Assembly (NCBI GenBank): GCA_902803315.1
Contig: CADCPM010000063.1
Coordinates: 1 to 40,332 of the forward strand
Source: an uncultured Coriobacteriaceae bacterium
Lineage (GTDB): Bacteria; Actinomycetota; Coriobacteriia; Coriobacteriales; Atopobiaceae
Length of the DNA stretch: 40,332 nucleotides
Reading direction: 5' to 3'
This document shows positions 1 to 8,672 of this stretch, one piece after another. The notes below the pieces were generated by a model. The model was given only the letters and a program-made list of their open reading frames with translations, did not search any database and had not been told where the DNA came from. The position numbers were made by a program, and so were the translations under genes. The stretch's first letter is position 1. The number at the start of each line of letters is the position of its first letter.

Positions 1-196
1 GCTCGGCGTCAGCCCCGTCGGCTTTCTCGCCCTCTACTGTTTCTGCAGGATTCGAAGCGTTCTGCAATGTCTGCCCACTGACAGCCTGAGAATCTCCTAT
101 CTTTTCGTTTGCATATGCGCATAATGGCGATACGTTGCTTAGCGCCAATGATACTGACAGCAGGACCGCTAGGGCCTTACTCTTTGTTGCAAGCAT
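1..196 (-). CDS. Secreted protein, N-terminal fragment (runs off the window)
   Basis: An open minus-strand frame begins at the ATG at 196 and continues past base 1, so only about 65 codons are visible. The N-terminus is a clear signal peptide: MLATKSK, a hydrophobic Ala/Leu/Val/Ser core and a probable signal-peptidase cut after the CAYA at about residue 29. An acidic, low-complexity Glu/Ala/Asp/Gly stretch follows. The ribosome binding site is GTGAAAGGAAG, 3-4 bases before the ATG, and the next upstream gene has almost the same leader. It lies 43 bp downstream of that lipoprotein gene on the same strand and is probably co-transcribed. I cannot assign a function. The acidic spacer would suit a cell-wall or surface-anchored protein, but this is inference. 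Confidence 0.75.
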   Translation of the reverse strand, partial: MLATKSKALAVLLSVSLALSNVSPLCAYANEKIGDSQAVSGQTLQNASNPAETVEGEKADGADAE

Positions 197-239
197 TTGC
201 TTCCTTTCACTTTGAGATTCTCATTGCCAGCTATGAAAT

Positions 240-1118
240 TTAGTTCCTTAGTACAACGTCCCCTTGGCATGCATCCCCAGACTGCTGACCCGATCCGCCA
301 TTGTCTGCCGGCGCGGGCTCGGGAGCCGGAGCAGGCTCGGGTGCCGGAGCAGGCTCGGGCTCGGGCGCCGGTGCAGGCTCGGCTGCCGGTGCGGGCTCGG
401 GCTCGGGCGCCGATGCAGACTCGTACGAGACGTACTCGGTGTCGCCACCATCGGAGTAGCCCTCGTTACCATCGTCTGAGCTCGCTACTGCCGCCGCTGC
501 GCCTGCGCCAGCCTCGGCGCTCACATCCTGGCTTTGGTCATTGGATTCTTTTGCCTTCTGCTCTTCCGCTTTCGCCTTTTCCTCTTCCGCCTTCTTCTTT
601 GCCTTTATTGCCGCATCTTTGGTTGACGCCGTTTTACCCTTTGCGTCGGTGTATTCAACGTAAGCGACCCCGTCCGCTTCCATGAGCTTCATGCTCGCAA
701 CCGACGCAATGGGTACAGATGCGAACTCGGTCGCCTCCTTCTTGCCCTCTTGCATAACGCGAATGTCAACCTTTGCGTTATTGTCCTTCTGCTTTTCCAA
801 GAACAAACGGACTTCTTCGGCCTTGGCGACTTTGCCACCCTTTGCGATAAGGTTTTCTCCGTATTTCTTATCGCCCGTCACCCGTACGTTCAGCTCGGTG
901 ACGTTTGCATTGAGGCCATTCGTCAATGCGACTTCCACCGAATTCTCACCTTGTTTGCCTAGCACTTGTCGCTTGTCCTCAGCCTTGGTTGTCTGTTCTG
1001 TCTTTTGCTCAGCGGCCTTTTCGGACGACACGCTGCTCTGTTGTTGTGCGCCACACGCTACGAGACCCACCGTAAGCATTCCCGCGGCCAAGCAAGCGCC
1101 GATCTTTTTCTTTTGCAT
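240..1118 (-). CDS. Lipoprotein with Pro/Glu/Ala-rich C-terminal tail
   Basis: I place the start at the ATG at 1118, which follows a GTGAAAGGAATCA leader. A longer reading from a GTG at 1133 would begin inside this ribosome binding site. The protein has about 292 residues. It opens with MQKKK, a hydrophobic segment and the lipobox LVAC followed by Gly, so it should be lipid-anchored outside the membrane. Residues about 45-150 form one globular domain of mixed strands and helices. A Lys/Glu/Ala helix with coiled-coil character follows (about 165-190). The tail alternates Glu-Pro and Ala-Pro many times before a short end containing one Cys. Such tails usually act as wall-spanning spacers. I do not recognise the globular domain. 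It lies 64 bp downstream of the AlgJ-like gene. Confidence 0.85.
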   Translation of the reverse strand: MQKKKIGACLAAGMLTVGLVACGAQQQSSVSSEKAAEQKTEQTTKAEDKRQVLGKQGENSVEVALTNGLNANVTELNVRVTGDKKYGENLIAKGGKVAKAEEVRLFLEKQKDNNAKVDIRVMQEGKKEATEFASVPIASVASMKLMEADGVAYVEYTDAKGKTASTKDAAIKAKKKAEEEKAKAEEQKAKESNDQSQDVSAEAGAGAAAAVASSDDGNEGYSDGGDTEYVSYESASAPEPEPAPAAEPAPAPEPEPAPAPEPAPAPEPAPADNGGSGQQSGDACQGDVVLRN

Positions 1119-1182
1119 ATTGATTCCTTTCACGGTCTTTTATAGCTACCTACAATGTTGCTGAATGGAAAGAATTCTATCA

Positions 1183-2739
1183 TCAATTGGGCTTCTCTGC
1201 AGATTGATATAGAGCGTTTACGTGTTGCAGCCCATTCTGGGTATCTACCATTACCTCTGCCGATTCCAGGGCTTTCGCGCTGATATCTGCCTTGTCCAAA
1301 TAGCACCTGTATCCGCCATCGCCCACAATTATGTTGTCATCCTTCTGGACGTCGCCTTCGAAATCGTTTCCCTCGTCTTTGGAAGCCGAAACGCGGAAGG
1401 CCTCATACGTCTTCTTTGAGCCGTCCTCCAACGACACGCGAACGTATACATGCCCTACCTTATCCAAGTCCAGGCCTTCAAGATTCCCTTCCACAACCAT
1501 GTAGGGGCCGTTCTCCGTCGTGCGCATGGAGGCCGTTCCAGCAGCATCTCCAACCGACTCCTGTATATTCCTCTCGGGAGCCAAGATGTAAGGCGGATTC
1601 GTCGAGAAGTACGCGAGGTGACGCTCAGTCCTTTCCACAACCACGTCTTTTGCAAAGGCACACATTCGCTCGCTCATGTCGTACGGCACGAGTTTGGTAA
1701 ACACCGCCTGTGCATAGGAGGCGGCAAATGGGGCGATGAGGTTGTTTCCAAATGAATCTCTATACATTATGAGAGAGGTGCCATTCTCCGCGCTTTCGCT
1801 TGCGGTAACGAAATAGTTTTCTTCGACGTCAGTGGATTCGCTGGTAAATCGATACGCACTACTCAGATCCGCGACCCGCTGTTCCTCTGGGTCGGGAAAG
1901 ACTGGGTGAAGCATTGAATCGACGTCTCCGGTGTGCTTCGCCTTCCCCTGTTCCAGGGTAGACGGATCTATTGACTTCCGTCCAAGCGCAGTCATTATCT
2001 CGTTATATGCAAGCATTGCTCCCTCGTCGTTCCAGTGGGAGTCCCGCTTGAAGTAGAGCACTTCGTCTTTTGACCTAAAAGCCGCATAAAGATCCACGTA
2101 ATGGATCCCCGACTGTTGTAGCAGTGGCGTGAGGCGCTCTAAGTTTGACTCCCCTTCGCCTGGAATCTCATAATAAGGCATATGCCCTGGATACAAACCG
2201 TTCTTGTTGGGCGCCACGGCCAGAAGAAATGCCTTTCCCTGGCTTTCGAAGTATTCCTGCATGAGGTGAAGGTTCGTGCAAGCGTTTCTGAGCGCCTGAT
2301 CGCTCATACGATTGCGTCGTTGATAATCGTTTAACGTTCCCGCGTAATAAAGCCATCCGTCCGATCCCACTATAACGTTCTGTGTTGCGCTCGTAAGAAA
2401 TAGCTTTTGTCGTATTGTCGCATTGGCATCAACCATTATGTTTCTAAACGCGAAATGGTCGTTAAAATAGTTACCAGCATCCGACAGGAGGTTCAGGTTG
2501 GGTTTTCCGTCGATCACGGGTTGGGGCGCAGGCGCAAGGTCGCGCTTTTCCGTTGCGGCGTTTTCGTGTGCGAATGGCATGCACGCGAGCGGCATTGCCA
2601 GCACTACTAAAACGGCAACCACAAATACGATGTACACGCCATGGTTGTTCCCTTCCCGCGCCGTATGCTCAGGCATTGGGTCTTCCAAAGACACGTCTTT
2701 TCTCATGTGCCGAGCTCTCTTGGACGAATTCTCTTCCAT
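1183..2739 (-). CDS. AlgJ/AlgX-like SGNH (DHHW-type) protein for surface polymer O-acetylation
   Basis: A 518-residue protein with a short cytoplasmic N-terminus, one membrane segment at about 33-55 and a large extracellular domain. The domain has the hallmarks of the AlgJ/AlgX/DHHW branch of SGNH acyltransferases. These are an NDHFAFRN segment after the membrane anchor, GSDGWLYY, the Asp-His pair in KRDSHWNDEG, and the nucleophile Ser in YRDSFGNN. In known systems this protein takes acetyl groups handed over by an MBOAT channel and puts them on an exopolysaccharide or wall glycan. The ATG at 2739 has a strong GGAGGGAGG site, and the gene starts 14 bp after the MBOAT stop, so the two form one operon. 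The polymer acetylated is unknown; no glycosyltransferases are nearby. Confidence 0.88.
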   Translation of the reverse strand: MEENSSKRARHMRKDVSLEDPMPEHTAREGNNHGVYIVFVVAVLVVLAMPLACMPFAHENAATEKRDLAPAPQPVIDGKPNLNLLSDAGNYFNDHFAFRNIMVDANATIRQKLFLTSATQNVIVGSDGWLYYAGTLNDYQRRNRMSDQALRNACTNLHLMQEYFESQGKAFLLAVAPNKNGLYPGHMPYYEIPGEGESNLERLTPLLQQSGIHYVDLYAAFRSKDEVLYFKRDSHWNDEGAMLAYNEIMTALGRKSIDPSTLEQGKAKHTGDVDSMLHPVFPDPEEQRVADLSSAYRFTSESTDVEENYFVTASESAENGTSLIMYRDSFGNNLIAPFAASYAQAVFTKLVPYDMSERMCAFAKDVVVERTERHLAYFSTNPPYILAPERNIQESVGDAAGTASMRTTENGPYMVVEGNLEGLDLDKVGHVYVRVSLEDGSKKTYEAFRVSASKDEGNDFEGDVQKDDNIIVGDGGYRCYLDKADISAKALESAEVMVDTQNGLQHVNALYQSAEKPN

Positions 2740-2753
2740 GTTCTACCTCCCTC

Positions 2754-4172
2754 CTAGAACCTGAAGTAGATGAATGGGTTATACGTTCCGCTCGATAGCG
2801 TAAGCATGCAGGCCACCAACAGCACAAATGAGCTCGCATAGCATACGATCGCGACTCTCTTATCCGATTTCGTGCTGGCCTTTGTGACAATTTCCCTAAC
2901 TTTGCAGGGCAATGATCCCGCCAAGGCAATGGCCAAGACGGACGTTACGATGAACACAGGTGTGAGTTGCTCCATAAACGCTACGGTGGAAGCGGTGCTA
3001 AAGCTCCAGCCAATGAACATCGTCCGTATTACGTTAGCTCCCTCACCCAAGGTGTCGCATCTAAAGATGACAAACGTAATCATTACGAACAGTATCGTAT
3101 ACACGTGCCCCAACGCCCGTGGCAACTTCCGCAATGGTACGACGTCCTCCAGAAGTAAGAGCATGCCATGGCAAAGGCCCCAAACCACAAATGTCCAGTT
3201 GGCCCCGTGCCACAGCCCACAGAGAAAGAATACGATAATCCTATTTATCCACGCCCTCGTACGACCTTTCCTGTTTCCGCCCAATGGGAAATACAGGTAT
3301 TCCCGCAACCAGGTGGATAGGCTAATGTGCCAGCGCCTCCAGAACTCTTTTATGCTCGTTGACGCATAGGGATGGTCGAAGTTCTCCTTAAAGTGAAATC
3401 CGAACATACGACCAAGACCAATCGCCATGTCGCTATACCCGGAAAAGTCAAAGTATATTTGCATGAGGTATGCGAAGGCAGCCAACCAGGCACAAGGGGC
3501 GTTTAGCGCAGAGGAAGACAGTCCGAGCAACGAATCGGCGGTAGCGGCCATCGTATTTGCAATGAGAACCTTTTTGGCGAGACCCAAACAGAATCGTCTC
3601 AGACCAACAGCCGTGTCTTCCATACTCGCCGATCGCTCAGCCATTTGAAGCTCTATGTCGTGATATTTCACTATGGGGCCAGCTATGAGCTGCGGGAAGA
3701 ATGAGACGTACAGCAGGATTCTTGAGTATCGGCGCTGTGCCTCCACCTCTCCGCGATATACGTCAATTACATATGAGAGAGCTTGGAACGTATAGAAGGA
3801 GATGCCAAGCGGTAGAGGTATGTTCGGAACCGAAATGCCAAGCCCCGTGACGGAGTTGAGCGTCGATATCAGCATGCCAGAATACTTGAAGACAACCAAC
3901 AGCCCAAGATTCACGACTACCGCTGCCGCGAGCCATGCCTTTCTCCTGCTGCCCTCTGCCTTTCCCACCGCCAGACCCATAAGGTAGTTAAATAGGGTGC
4001 TCGCGATCATAAGGAGCACGAGCACCGGCTCACCATACGCATAGAACACAAGGCTCGCCACAATGAGCACGGCATTCTTCACGCTTGTGGAGGGTACAAT
4101 GCGCTCAATCAGCAGGCAAACCGGTAAGAAGACGCACAGAAATGCCAATGAACTGAAAACCATATCGTCCAT
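2754..4172 (-). CDS. MBOAT-family O-acyltransferase (AlgI-like)
   Basis: A 472-residue polytopic membrane protein of the AlgI/DltB type. The N-terminus holds several hydrophobic helices. The conserved middle includes the FWRRWHISLSTWLREYLYFPLGG segment family (residues FWRRWH, then YLYFPLGG) and GLWHGANWTF, whose His is the MBOAT catalytic residue. The family moves acyl groups, usually acetyl from acetyl-CoA, across the membrane to an SGNH partner, and the next gene downstream is such a partner. The start is either the ATG at 4172, which has no good ribosome binding site, or the in-frame ATG at 4163, preceded by GGATGGA. Both lie directly after a long GC-rich hairpin (4180-4218) that may limit read-through or translation from the L,D-transpeptidase gene upstream. 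Confidence 0.9.
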   Translation of the reverse strand: MDDMVFSSLAFLCVFLPVCLLIERIVPSTSVKNAVLIVASLVFYAYGEPVLVLLMIASTLFNYLMGLAVGKAEGSRRKAWLAAAVVVNLGLLVVFKYSGMLISTLNSVTGLGISVPNIPLPLGISFYTFQALSYVIDVYRGEVEAQRRYSRILLYVSFFPQLIAGPIVKYHDIELQMAERSASMEDTAVGLRRFCLGLAKKVLIANTMAATADSLLGLSSSALNAPCAWLAAFAYLMQIYFDFSGYSDMAIGLGRMFGFHFKENFDHPYASTSIKEFWRRWHISLSTWLREYLYFPLGGNRKGRTRAWINRIIVFFLCGLWHGANWTFVVWGLCHGMLLLLEDVVPLRKLPRALGHVYTILFVMITFVIFRCDTLGEGANVIRTMFIGWSFSTASTVAFMEQLTPVFIVTSVLAIALAGSLPCKVREIVTKASTKSDKRVAIVCYASSFVLLVACMLTLSSGTYNPFIYFRF

Positions 4173-4179
4173 CCAATCA

Positions 4180-4218
4180 AGTCGGCCCCCGTCACTCAGA
4201 AGATGACGGGGGCCGACT
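4180..4218 (-). terminator. 15-bp perfect stem-loop between the L,D-transpeptidase and MBOAT genes
   Basis: Bases 4180-4194 and 4204-4218 are perfect reverse complements (AGTCGGCCCCCGTCA and its complement) around a 9-base loop. The stem lies 18 bp past the L,D-transpeptidase stop and ends 7 bp before the MBOAT ATG. No run of T follows on either strand, so it is not a textbook intrinsic terminator. It could be a terminator of the U-poor kind seen in actinobacteria, or a structure that hides the MBOAT ribosome binding region. Confidence 0.6.
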
Positions 4219-4236
4219 CACTAGGTCCAACCCGCT

Positions 4237-6492
4237 TTAGTACGTAACTACAGTCGTACCGTCGGGGATATTGTCGTGAATCCACTTGGCGTTGTTGATG
4301 CTCATACGAATGCATCCGCCGCTAATATGATGGTTAAGCCTGCCGTCCTGCACACGCATAGTGCCCTCGTCATATTTGATCGAGTGGAACAGGTATGGTC
4401 CGTTCCAAGACGTATACCAGTAGCACGTGTATCCGTGTCCGAATGCGTAACCACGGCCGCTCACTGAATAGACGCCTTTCACCGTGGGGGAACTAGGAGC
4501 GCCGCAAGACACATCCCACTTGTTGACCCTGCTCCAATGACCCTGCGATCCGCGATACACGCCAAGCTTGGTCTTGTCCACGTCAACCATTATGAGCCAT
4601 CCCGTTGGGCTCGAATATCCTTGGGCACGCTTAAGCATCGCGTCTTCGAACCATGCCTTGTTTACCACATGGTCCGCAGTCGGTCCAGGTGCCCCGCCGC
4701 CCTTGCAGACGAGTTTGACCTGCATTGCCTCAACGGCCCTGCCGGTACCTGGAGCGCCAGCGCTCTCACCGTTCTTTGCCCAGCCGAGCCAACCGGCATT
4801 GCTTACGTGCGTGCGGTAATAGACGTCGTACATTGCTGCTGCACGACCCGTAAGGCGAATCTGCACACCTTCGATGCCTCTGCCCTTTCCTATGGTTCCG
4901 GCGTTCTTCTCGCTACCAACATAGCCCTGCCATCCGGATCCAGCGACATAGGCACGGTACGACACGCTCCCGCCAATGGAGCCACCGCTAAGCTTCATGG
5001 CAAAGGCTTCCATTCGCAATCCCTTGCCAGTAGTTCCTGCGCTCCTACCATTGGAAACGTATTTGCCCCAACCAACGTTTTGGCTGTGTGCCTTATACTG
5101 AATGCCGGTGCCTGTCAGGAACGGTTCCTCTATGGAGCCAGAAGGCCCAATCTCTGTGCCTTTGGGCACGAGATGAACTTGTATGGCCTCAACGCGCGCC
5201 GCCAATCCTGCGGTACCAGCCTCTTCGCCATTACGCGCCCACCCGAGCCAGCCAAGATTCGCTACGTGCACGCGGTAGTAGATGTCGTACGCACTCTTTA
5301 GCTGATCTCCAACGAGCCTGAGCTTTACTGCCTCCAGACGCTTACCCTGACCGGTGGTGCCCACCATGCCATATTTCCATCCAGTCCATCCCTTGTCAGA
5401 AACATGGCCTTCCATCTGGATACGCCCTGGCACGTCAAGTCCCACAGCGGTGGAAATCCTCAGCGCCTCGACACGCAGTCCACGGCCCGTCGTGCCGGCG
5501 ATCTCACCATTTCCTACGGCAGCTTGCCATCCTATGTTCTGCACATGCGCCTGCACACCAATAATGTATGCGCCATAGAAATTCTTCCTATAGTTTACGA
5601 ACTTCGAGTCTGGGACCTTACCGCCATTTTTCGCAACGAGGACTATCTTTACACCCTCGAGTCTCAACCCATGACCGGCGGTGCCTGAATAGCTCGTTGC
5701 GCTTGAGCCATCGTTTGCCCACGCCATCCATCCAAGATTCTGGGCATGCACCGAATAGTACACGTTGTACTTCTCGGCAACGTCACCATACAGTCGAAGC
5801 TGCATGGCCTCAACCCTGAGGCCCTTTCCTGTCGTGCCTCCAAGGGCGCCGTCCTTTACCCATCCGAGCCAGCCCTTGTTCTGTACGTGCATGCGATATT
5901 CGATGCCACCAGTCAGGCCGGTCTTTGCAAGGTCGAGCTTAATCTTCAGGCCCTCAACGCGAAGGCCCTTCCCTTGCGTTCCGGCAAGGGCGCCGTCACG
6001 CACTTCCTTCATCCACCCCTTGTTCTGCACATGACCGGAGTAGACCACGTGCGGCGCTGCATTATTGGCCTCCGCCTTGAGCTTGTCGGCGTCGTCGTTC
6101 TTCTCTTCGGTAAGGGCGTCGCCCTCTTTCGTCGAAGCGGACTCTTCGACAGCCAATTCCTCCGCCTTAGCTGGCTGCGACTCTTCCGAGCTTGCCACCT
6201 GAACGCCCTGCTCCTCGCTCGGGACGGACGAGCTGCCAACGGATGAGCTGTTGGAATTTGTGTCGTTCGTTTTCGTAACCTGCGCGTCGGTTGCAGGCTC
6301 ATTGGTTTGTTCTGTAGTTCCGTTGGCCGGTGTGGTGACCTGATTGTTCACCTCCTCCTTTTTCGTTGGCTCCTGCGTTACGCTTTCCTCACCAAACGCC
6401 CACGTTGGGGTGGTCGAGAAAACCATAAGCAGAGCCACGAAAACTGCCAGTAACGCTCGCGGTATACCCCCGCGACGCTTTTGTGCTTGCAT
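4237..6492 (-). CDS. Secreted L,D-transpeptidase (YkuD) with nine W-type wall-binding repeats
   Basis: The preferred start is the ATG at 6492, with GGAAGGA placed 7 bases upstream. Upstream ATGs in the same frame lack a binding site. The product is about 751 residues: a signal peptide (basic MQAQKRRGG, hydrophobic core, cut near WAFG), a Ser/Thr/Glu-rich linker to about residue 150, nine repeats of about 45 residues, then a C-terminal YkuD domain. The catalytic motif is present as HHISGGCIRMS, with the nucleophile Cys after the two Gly. YkuD enzymes make 3-3 peptidoglycan cross-links or attach proteins to stem peptides. The repeats share a GW, a Gly-rich G(T/A)xGKG turn and a (R/L)xE(A/G) strand, like the clostridial hydrophobic W repeats. 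They probably bind the cell surface. Confidence 0.9.
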   Translation of the reverse strand: MQAQKRRGGIPRALLAVFVALLMVFSTTPTWAFGEESVTQEPTKKEEVNNQVTTPANGTTEQTNEPATDAQVTKTNDTNSNSSSVGSSSVPSEEQGVQVASSEESQPAKAEELAVEESASTKEGDALTEEKNDDADKLKAEANNAAPHVVYSGHVQNKGWMKEVRDGALAGTQGKGLRVEGLKIKLDLAKTGLTGGIEYRMHVQNKGWLGWVKDGALGGTTGKGLRVEAMQLRLYGDVAEKYNVYYSVHAQNLGWMAWANDGSSATSYSGTAGHGLRLEGVKIVLVAKNGGKVPDSKFVNYRKNFYGAYIIGVQAHVQNIGWQAAVGNGEIAGTTGRGLRVEALRISTAVGLDVPGRIQMEGHVSDKGWTGWKYGMVGTTGQGKRLEAVKLRLVGDQLKSAYDIYYRVHVANLGWLGWARNGEEAGTAGLAARVEAIQVHLVPKGTEIGPSGSIEEPFLTGTGIQYKAHSQNVGWGKYVSNGRSAGTTGKGLRMEAFAMKLSGGSIGGSVSYRAYVAGSGWQGYVGSEKNAGTIGKGRGIEGVQIRLTGRAAAMYDVYYRTHVSNAGWLGWAKNGESAGAPGTGRAVEAMQVKLVCKGGGAPGPTADHVVNKAWFEDAMLKRAQGYSSPTGWLIMVDVDKTKLGVYRGSQGHWSRVNKWDVSCGAPSSPTVKGVYSVSGRGYAFGHGYTCYWYTSWNGPYLFHSIKYDEGTMRVQDGRLNHHISGGCIRMSINNAKWIHDNIPDGTTVVTY
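4700..6050 (-). repeat. Nine protein-level W repeats arranged as three A-B-C triplets
   Basis: Approximate limits. Each unit is about 45 codons. Units 1, 4 and 7 begin with a Gln-Asn-x-Gly-Trp form after a Val or Tyr strand. Units 3, 6 and 9 begin with a YDxYY or YNVYY strand and end in a longer linker (for example after LVAK, LVPKG and LVCKGG). The order therefore repeats as three blocks of three, suggesting that a 3-unit block was duplicated. The repeats are diverged at DNA level. Confidence 0.7.
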
Positions 6493-6575
6493 AGGCATTC
6501 CTTCCACGAAACTTAAACCTAACTTAGATAGAGCCATTGTAAACACAAATTGTACAAATATAGTCAGAAACTTTG

Positions 6576-7325
6576 TTACGCGCCCGTAAAGAACTCTGAC
6601 GCCCTAAGCCTGCAATCGAGGTGTGTCGCAGCCCACTCATGTGCGATGGACGAAAGAAACCCTGCCGTTGCTTGATCAATTTCTGCAGCCATTAGCTTGT
6701 CAAACGTAAGGCCGATGATTGCTCTTATCCACTCGACCTGCCATGTTTCTACGGGCATCGCGCCTTCCACGTCCTTGGCACAGCTCTCGCAAAGAACACC
6801 TCCTGCCAACGTGCAGAACCTCGTGCCACACTGTTCGCCACACGATACGCACGTGTTGAGTATCGGTCTCCACCCGCAATGCGAGAGTACCTTGAACGTA
6901 TAGGCGGCGTAGACGACGTCAAGATGGGCACGACCCTGCGCTTGCTCGCAGGCGTCAAGAGAGCGTGCAAGCAAAGGGTGTAAAAACGGATCCTCAACAT
7001 CCTCGTAGCAGGTCATGCGCGCAACCTCGCATATGGCTGACGCACATGACAGCGCATCTAGGTCATAACTGAGATGCTTGTGCCCCGTAATGAGTTGTGC
7101 CTCTGTGACGATTGGCAGCCCGCGACCTTCGGAAACAAGAAAGTCAATGTCGCAAAACAATTCCGTCGATGCCGCAAGCCTGCTTCCTGGCTTGCGCGCA
7201 CCTTTGGCAACCGCCCTTATCTGCTCGCCTCCCAGGCTAAGCGTCGTGAGGATAAGGTCTTGCTCACGCAGCTTTGTGCGATCGAGTACGATCGCACGAT
7301 ATCGTTTTGATCTCCTGCCTGGCAT
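6576..7325 (-). CDS. recO: DNA repair protein RecO
   Basis: A 249-residue protein with the RecO layout: an N-terminal OB-fold (RAIVLDRTKLREQDLI region), a helical middle and a zinc finger at about 150-175 with CVSC, a further Cys, and CESC. RecO anneals SSB-coated strands and loads RecA with RecR in gap repair. It starts 3 bp after the era stop, so it is translated together with era. It is the last gene of the long housekeeping run. The 83 bp beyond it probably carry the promoter of the L,D-transpeptidase gene, though I could not settle on one. Confidence 0.93.
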   Translation of the reverse strand: MPGRRSKRYRAIVLDRTKLREQDLILTTLSLGGEQIRAVAKGARKPGSRLAASTELFCDIDFLVSEGRGLPIVTEAQLITGHKHLSYDLDALSCASAICEVARMTCYEDVEDPFLHPLLARSLDACEQAQGRAHLDVVYAAYTFKVLSHCGWRPILNTCVSCGEQCGTRFCTLAGGVLCESCAKDVEGAMPVETWQVEWIRAIIGLTFDKLMAAEIDQATAGFLSSIAHEWAATHLDCRLRASEFFTGA

Positions 7326-7328
7326 TGC

Positions 7329-8231
7329 CTATTCGCCTGCATCGTAGCCGAGGCGTCTTATTTCGCTGCGATCCCTTCTCCATTGGGGCTGAACTCTTAC
7401 GTTCAGGTCCAAATAGACCTTGCAGCCAAGCAGACGCTCGATATCCGGACGTGCCTGAGCACCTATTTTCTTTATCATCGATCCGCCGGCTCCCACCACA
7501 ATCCCCTTTTGGCCCTCACGCTCCACGAGGATGGTGGCACTCACCGAGGCGTGACCGTCCTTCGCGTATTCCAACGAATCACAGCGAACGCCAACCGAGT
7601 GCGGCAGCTCTTGTCGCAAGTTTAGGAACGCCTTCTCACGAACGAACTCGGCTACGAGGTCTTCTGCGGACGCGTCATAGGGCATGTCGTCAGGAAACCA
7701 TTTGGGCCCTTCGGGCAGATGAGCGCATACCATGGCCACAAAGCCTTCGACGTTAAAGCCTTCGCGAGCCGACACCACGATCGCGTCATCGAATTTGGCA
7801 AGCTTCTGCGCCGCATCAAGCTGCTCTGCAATCTGTTGGGGGTTGGAAAGGTCTGCTTTTGATATTACGAGCAGCTTATATGTGGCCGCGCAGGCGTCAA
7901 CATGGTGCGCTACCCATGCGTCCCCTCGTCCGACGGGTCTCGTGGCGTCTATCAGAAACGCCACGACGTCCACGTCCGCAAGCTCACCCAACGCGGAGCG
8001 ATTGAGCTCCTTGCCCAAGGCATCCTTGGGTTTATGCAACCCAGGCGTGTCCACTATAACAAGCTGGGCATCCTCGGTGTTTATCACTGCCCGCAGGCGC
8101 TTACGCGTGGTTTGCGCCACGGGGCTCTCGATGGCAATCTTTTGTCCCATACATGCGTTGAGCAACGTCGACTTACCAACGTTCGGCCTGCCCACCAATG
8201 CAACGAATCCGCTATGGAACTCTTTGCTCAT
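7329..8231 (-). CDS. era: GTPase Era
   Basis: A 300-residue protein, the normal Era length. The G1 loop is GRPNVGKS near residue 15, G3 is DTPG, and the C-terminal KH domain ends the protein (GAGGSMIKKIGAQAR, then LDLNVRVQPQWR). Era binds the 3' end of 16S rRNA and checks 30S assembly. One oddity is that the G4 guanine-specificity motif reads SKAD (in LLVISKADLS), where NKxD is usual. Ser or Thr at this site occurs in some GTPases, so this is a variation rather than a lesion. The binding site GGAGGGGGAG precedes the ATG. Context dgkA-era-recO is the standard actinobacterial order. Confidence 0.94.
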   Translation of the reverse strand: MSKEFHSGFVALVGRPNVGKSTLLNACMGQKIAIESPVAQTTRKRLRAVINTEDAQLVIVDTPGLHKPKDALGKELNRSALGELADVDVVAFLIDATRPVGRGDAWVAHHVDACAATYKLLVISKADLSNPQQIAEQLDAAQKLAKFDDAIVVSAREGFNVEGFVAMVCAHLPEGPKWFPDDMPYDASAEDLVAEFVREKAFLNLRQELPHSVGVRCDSLEYAKDGHASVSATILVEREGQKGIVVGAGGSMIKKIGAQARPDIERLLGCKVYLDLNVRVQPQWRRDRSEIRRLGYDAGE

Positions 8232-8282
8232 GACGTCTCCCCCTCCGGCCGTTTCCGTTTGTACACAGCATCTCTCTATTTC

Positions 8283-8672
8283 TCACATCATGCCCAACCG
8301 TATGAGGATGGCACGTGCGAACACGATCAAACCAACGAGCGCAACGATTACGCAGAGGGAGTAAACCGCACCCGCCGCTATATCCTTCGCTCTGCCCGCC
8401 AAAGGGTGGTATTCGGGAGACACGAGGTCCACGACCGTCTCGATGGCAGTGTTTAGCAGTTCCGCGGCAATCACGACACCACAACATAAAAGCACTATGG
8501 CCCAGCTGATGAGATCGAGCTGTATCAAGATTCCCGCAACAAGGGCAAGGATCCCACCAACGATCATTACCTTTATGTTGCGCTCGGTCCTAAGGGCCAT
8601 CCTAAATCCCTGCATGGCAAAGAGAAAACTCCGCCTAAACGTAGGGTGGTCCTTCTTCTTGCCGGGTATCAT
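8283..8672 (-). CDS. dgkA: Diacylglycerol/undecaprenol kinase family protein
   Basis: A 129-residue membrane protein with three hydrophobic helices and the family signature ELLNTAIETVVDLVSPEYHP followed by AKDIAAGAV. In Gram-positive bacteria the enzyme mainly phosphorylates undecaprenol, returning the lipid carrier to peptidoglycan and wall-polymer synthesis. Substrate preference cannot be read from the sequence. Its ATG overlaps the ybeY stop codon by 4 bp (ATGA), which indicates coupled translation. The N-terminal MIPGKKKDHPTFRRSF segment is basic and cytoplasmic. Confidence 0.92.
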   Translation of the reverse strand: MIPGKKKDHPTFRRSFLFAMQGFRMALRTERNIKVMIVGGILALVAGILIQLDLISWAIVLLCCGVVIAAELLNTAIETVVDLVSPEYHPLAGRAKDIAAGAVYSLCVIVALVGLIVFARAILIRLGMM

